Assembly: GCA_013399695.1 (NCBI GenBank)
Contig: VXAU01001352.1
Span: forward strand, 922,799 to 986,798
Direction: 5' to 3'
From: Formicarius rufipectus
Lineage: Eukaryota > Chordata > Aves > Passeriformes > Formicariidae
DNA length: 64,000 bases
Positions within the stretch are counted from its first letter, which is position 1. Each line of letters starts with the position of its first letter. This document shows, in pieces, positions 60,550-64,000 of this stretch. The translations under genes and the position numbers were made by a program. The notes beneath the pieces were generated by a model. The model had not been told where the DNA came from, did no database searches, and was given only the letters and a program-made list of their open reading frames with translations.

Positions 60550-63500
60550 AGCCAAGAGTGGAGGCAGGGGATGTGCTTTGGAAGGGACAGTATTTCAAGT
60601 TCCTTCTTGTGTTGTCAAGCTTTTCTTTAAAGCTGCGACTCTGTGACCTCTCTGCCATATTCACCTCAGCTTTTAATGAAAGGATGAACTCAGAACAGAG
60701 CCATAGGGAAGTAGTAAAGTTTTCTCAGTTAAGGGCAGAGAGAGGGAAAATAACTCCATTAGCTAATAGAAAAAAATAAGATAGATAAAACTCAGTTATA
60801 ATCTTCACATTTCCATGCTCTTACCCCTGACTGGAAATGACTTTCTGTAATAAAAAAGATAAGCTGCATAAACCCAACCAAAAATGAATGTTTACATTTT
60901 TTTGTAATGTAAAATAATAAACCATTCCCCCAATAGTCAAAAGCTTATCCATGTGTGCATTAGTGGATTAGAAGCACACTTCACAGGTGCTGTAATACAC
61001 AGGTCTGAAACACACTCAAGGCCAGGCTGAATCCTGGTGAGGCACACTCAGCCATCGCTTATACTGTAAGAGCATATTTAACAGCATTCCAGGTTATATG
61101 GCACTTAGTTTAAAATAAAAGCTGTAAGCTTGTTGTTCTGACAGAACATGTGGGTTTAAAAGAAAAGCTGTGTGGGAAAAAATTCCCTAAAATCCAGATA
61201 GCACAGTCCTCTCTTCATGCTCTTGGTGTATTACAGCAATAAAATGAAAGCACCGTGCTGTAAACTGGAAACAACATGCCTGCTCCACCAAATAAATGTC
61301 TGTCTGTCTTCCTACATGTTTCAGTGCCTTTAAACCCCCATATAGTAAGAAGATGTCACTAAATTAAACCACAAATATTTGTCCCCAAATTAAGGTCACT
61401 TTCACTTCTATGCTGTCTTCGTATTTATTTTAATTAATGAGTGCAAGCTCTGCTTTTCCTCATCTTTAGCCTTCTCTTGGCTTTGCTGTTGTGCACCTTG
61501 TTATAAATTCCTTGGCTTCCAATCAGGGTTTTATGAGCATGGAGGATTGTATTTAAAAACAAAGATTCTGAACACCCATATGTTTTGAGGTACAATTCCT
61601 TTCCTCAGAGGGTATATAATGCATAAAACAAAAAAGCCTATTTTATTATGGAAATCTGAAAACAATCAGTGAGCCTCTTGTTCAAAGTAACACCAGGTTT
61701 CCCTTAATTTTCAACAAATTCAATTTTCTTTAAAGTGCCGTTTATATGCCCATGTTGAATTATAATAGTTAGTAGTAATTTATTGGGGATATTATTCCAG
61801 GAATTTCTCTGTCTTCTGCCTTTGAGCCTAGGGATGGGATGGAAGGGTATAAATAATGTATGGTGCGGTGTGACTCAACATATAGTACAGGAAAAGGAGT
61901 GTAACAGCAGAGATCTCATTTAGAAAAGACACATTGTCCCAATTCAAAGCTAGTGGTAAGAAATAAAAGGTGTCTGCTGTGGGTTTGGGATGAAGGAAGT
62001 AATATTGTTTTTCTGTTAGTTCCTCTGTATAAGCTAAAGATTCCATAACAGGATTTGGGATTTTCTTCATGTTTTTTTAAGCTTTTCAAGGGGACCTTTG
62101 CCACTGTTTTCTTGCAAACTTACCATTTAAGTCAAGTATTGAAAGGTGCTATTTGTGCTTTTAGAGAAACAGAATCCACCAATAGCAATTTTTAAGACTA
62201 AAAATGTGAAAAGACTGATGTGGATTTATATTTACCTTTTTTTAAATTTTATTTTGATTTTTTGTTTTGTTTTTACTTGCCTTTTGTAATATATAACATC
62301 TGCATGTTTTACATCTGGCACAGGACCTTGACCAACGTCTTTGTAGCAAAGACTCAGGAGATGCTGATTTGAATGCAGAACTATTGCCTCTTCCTTCCTC
62401 AGCCTTCCTCTGTGATGGGGATTGAGGCTGTTCAAGTCTGTGAAGCTGAAATCTCATCCCTCGAGTTAATCTTGGTACTTATATAAGCGAGACTGACCAG
62501 GCAGAGCTGGTTTTGCTCTTTTTTGGGGGATTTCTTCTCTCCTGAAGAGAAACCGTGCTGGTATTTGATGAACATGTTGCCACACACAAGAGAGTTATTC
62601 AAGAGCTGAGAAATACTTTAGAAACACCAAAAGTAACAAATTGAAAGATTTGTGCTAAAATATCCCATAGCCTCATACAGTGGTTCAAGGGAAATTACAG
62701 TGTTGCTGACTGCTCCTGTTGTAGGAAAGACCACGAGCCCTTCGAGATAAGATTCCATTTTCCATAGCCTCGCAAAAATTTCATTATTCACTTTCTGTTT
62801 TGTCTCTCCTCAACTGGGAAACCCTTTGCCCAACCTTTATCTTCGTCCATGAGAGTCTTGTTGGCAGACACAGTAGTGCCAGTGCAGCTGGTATAGCTGT
62901 TCCCCCCCAAAAGAGCAGTGAGTTGGCTGTCAGGTCAGGTGTTCTCCTGCCGCACTGCTGCCCTCTTTCCAGCCACACATCATCACTCCTGCATTGTTTT
63001 GGTGATACAGCATGTTTACAGATTGCTGGGGCAGCAGCACCCTTTGATGATGCGTTATGTCAATGCATCTATTCTTAGAGTGTTTTACTCCAAGGGTGCT
63101 TTCATCTCAGAGCAGTGCAGCTGATCTCAGGGCTGTCTAAGGAAGATGTTGAGACAAATAAAATGCTGCCTTGAGTATGACCCTTAAGTGAGAGGAGTGT
63201 GAAGGTGCCATGCCCGAGTCACAGAGGATTGTGCAGCAGCCCCGTCCCTAATGAGGTTTTCTTTGTGCCGCTCTCTCATATCCTCCAGGATCCCCCAGCA
63301 ACGCTAATTTTGTGCTCTTTCTTCTTTTACAGTATAACTACAAAATCACTGTTTAGCGAGAAGGATTCTGGCTTTGTTTGAATCATTAGGTGGCTTTTAA
63401 GATGTGGGCAGAAGCAGGCATGAACACAAAGGGCGTCTGAGCTCTGAAGACAGGGAGCATGGCAGCAGAGAATAGCGCCTTGGCACAGCACGTGGGGGTG

Positions 63501-64000
63501 CAGGATAACACTTTATGTAACGGGATACAGACCACACGGCGGGCAATTGGCACCACAGGAGAGCACTTTATGTAACAGGGGAGATAATCAGCATGTGGCT
63601 GAAATCAGGGCTTGGTAACACACACAATGAGATGGGGAACAATTGCATTCCCTCACTCCCTCTCGGAGAGGTTACTGAGGGGAAATCCCTTCTTCCCACT
63701 CTGAATAGGCGTGTGATATTAGATATATTTACTGGGGGAAGACAGGGATCCAATTCCATTGTGCTAAGCTTTTTAGTTGTCTTAATTTATTTTTTAAAAA
63801 CATGCCCTTTGCTCACTTGCTACTGTTGGGGGTACAGACTAAACAATTCAAAGCTTTCCTGAGAAAAAGAGTCACTTTTTAATCACTGCAGTGAGCAGTA
63901 CTTTTTGGCAGCACTATAATGCTACCAAGAGGCAATTTTAATGAAACAGTCCAGTGCTTCAGAAGCTCCTGAAGTACTAGCAATTTTAAGGAAATATGAG
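60550..64000 (+). other. SUGCT: SUGCT intron, unique sequence to the window end
   Basis: AT-rich sequence gives way to a more even composition from about 62800. I found no coding exon of SUGCT or another gene. The block at 63480-63580 holds the E-box and D-box-like sites listed separately. Confidence 0.5.
63489..63575. promoter_or_regulatory. Candidate E-box plus two D-box-like sites
   Basis: A perfect E-box CACGTG lies at 63489-63494. TTATGTAA, the core bound by PAR-bZIP and NFIL3 factors, lies at 63513-63520 and again at 63568-63575. The two D-box cores sit in an identical 13-base context (CACTTTATGTAAC) exactly 55 bases apart. E-box and D-box pairs are known from clock-controlled enhancers. 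Single matches to TTATGTAA also occur elsewhere in this AT-rich window, so function is only a possibility. Confidence 0.25.

Noticed and set aside
4023..64000. Search for the next SUGCT exon
   Set aside because: I looked for the expected following segment and for acceptors with coding sequence after them, but found none by eye. The next exon probably lies outside the window.

Overview
The window looks like a single-copy, AT-rich piece of a bird nuclear genome. Two things support this. The only dispersed repeats I recognise are CR1-type LINEs, each with the typical CR1 3' end of short ATTCTATG-like repeats. The one convincing coding piece is a short spliced exon of a vertebrate gene. I see no bacterial-style gene layout, tRNA, rRNA, CRISPR array or recognisable LTR retrovirus. 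Nearly all short open frames are chance frames in intron sequence or fall inside CR1 copies.

The anchor is one exon at 3920-4022 (+). It encodes 34 residues matching SUGCT, the mitochondrial succinyl-CoA:glutarate-CoA transferase (class III CoA-transferase family). It is flanked by AG and GT splice sites. SUGCT is known as a very large gene with long introns, so I read 1-3919 and 4023-64000 as its introns. No second SUGCT exon was found here.

Layout: 1-3.9 kb intron; 3.92-4.02 kb SUGCT exon; 4.0-6.05 kb unique intron; 6.05-7.05 kb antisense CR1; 7.05-19.65 kb unique; 19.65-20.23 kb old, internally deleted sense CR1; 20.2-33.75 kb unique; 33.75-36.93 kb long antisense CR1 (endonuclease, reverse transcriptase and 3' end) split by a sense CR1 nested at 35.66-36.05 kb; 36.9-45.5 kb unique, with a possible conserved non-coding block near 39.5-39.9 kb; 45.5-47.2 kb two antisense CR1 copies in a row; 47.2-53.8 kb unique, with an A/C-only tract at 49.83-49.98 kb and a hairpin at 50.66 kb; 53.8-54.55 kb antisense CR1; 57.66-57.86 kb a G/T-only then poly-T tract holding a 38-base assembly gap; 58.05-58.81 kb and 60.37-60.55 kb sense CR1 copies; 60.5-64 kb unique, ending in a block with an E-box and two D-box-like sites at 63.49-63.58 kb.

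I did not find a new gene system. The points most worth a second look are the clean nested CR1 insertion, the loss of catalytic residues in the long CR1, the oppositely oriented repeats that could pair in the pre-mRNA, and the E-box/D-box cluster near the right end.
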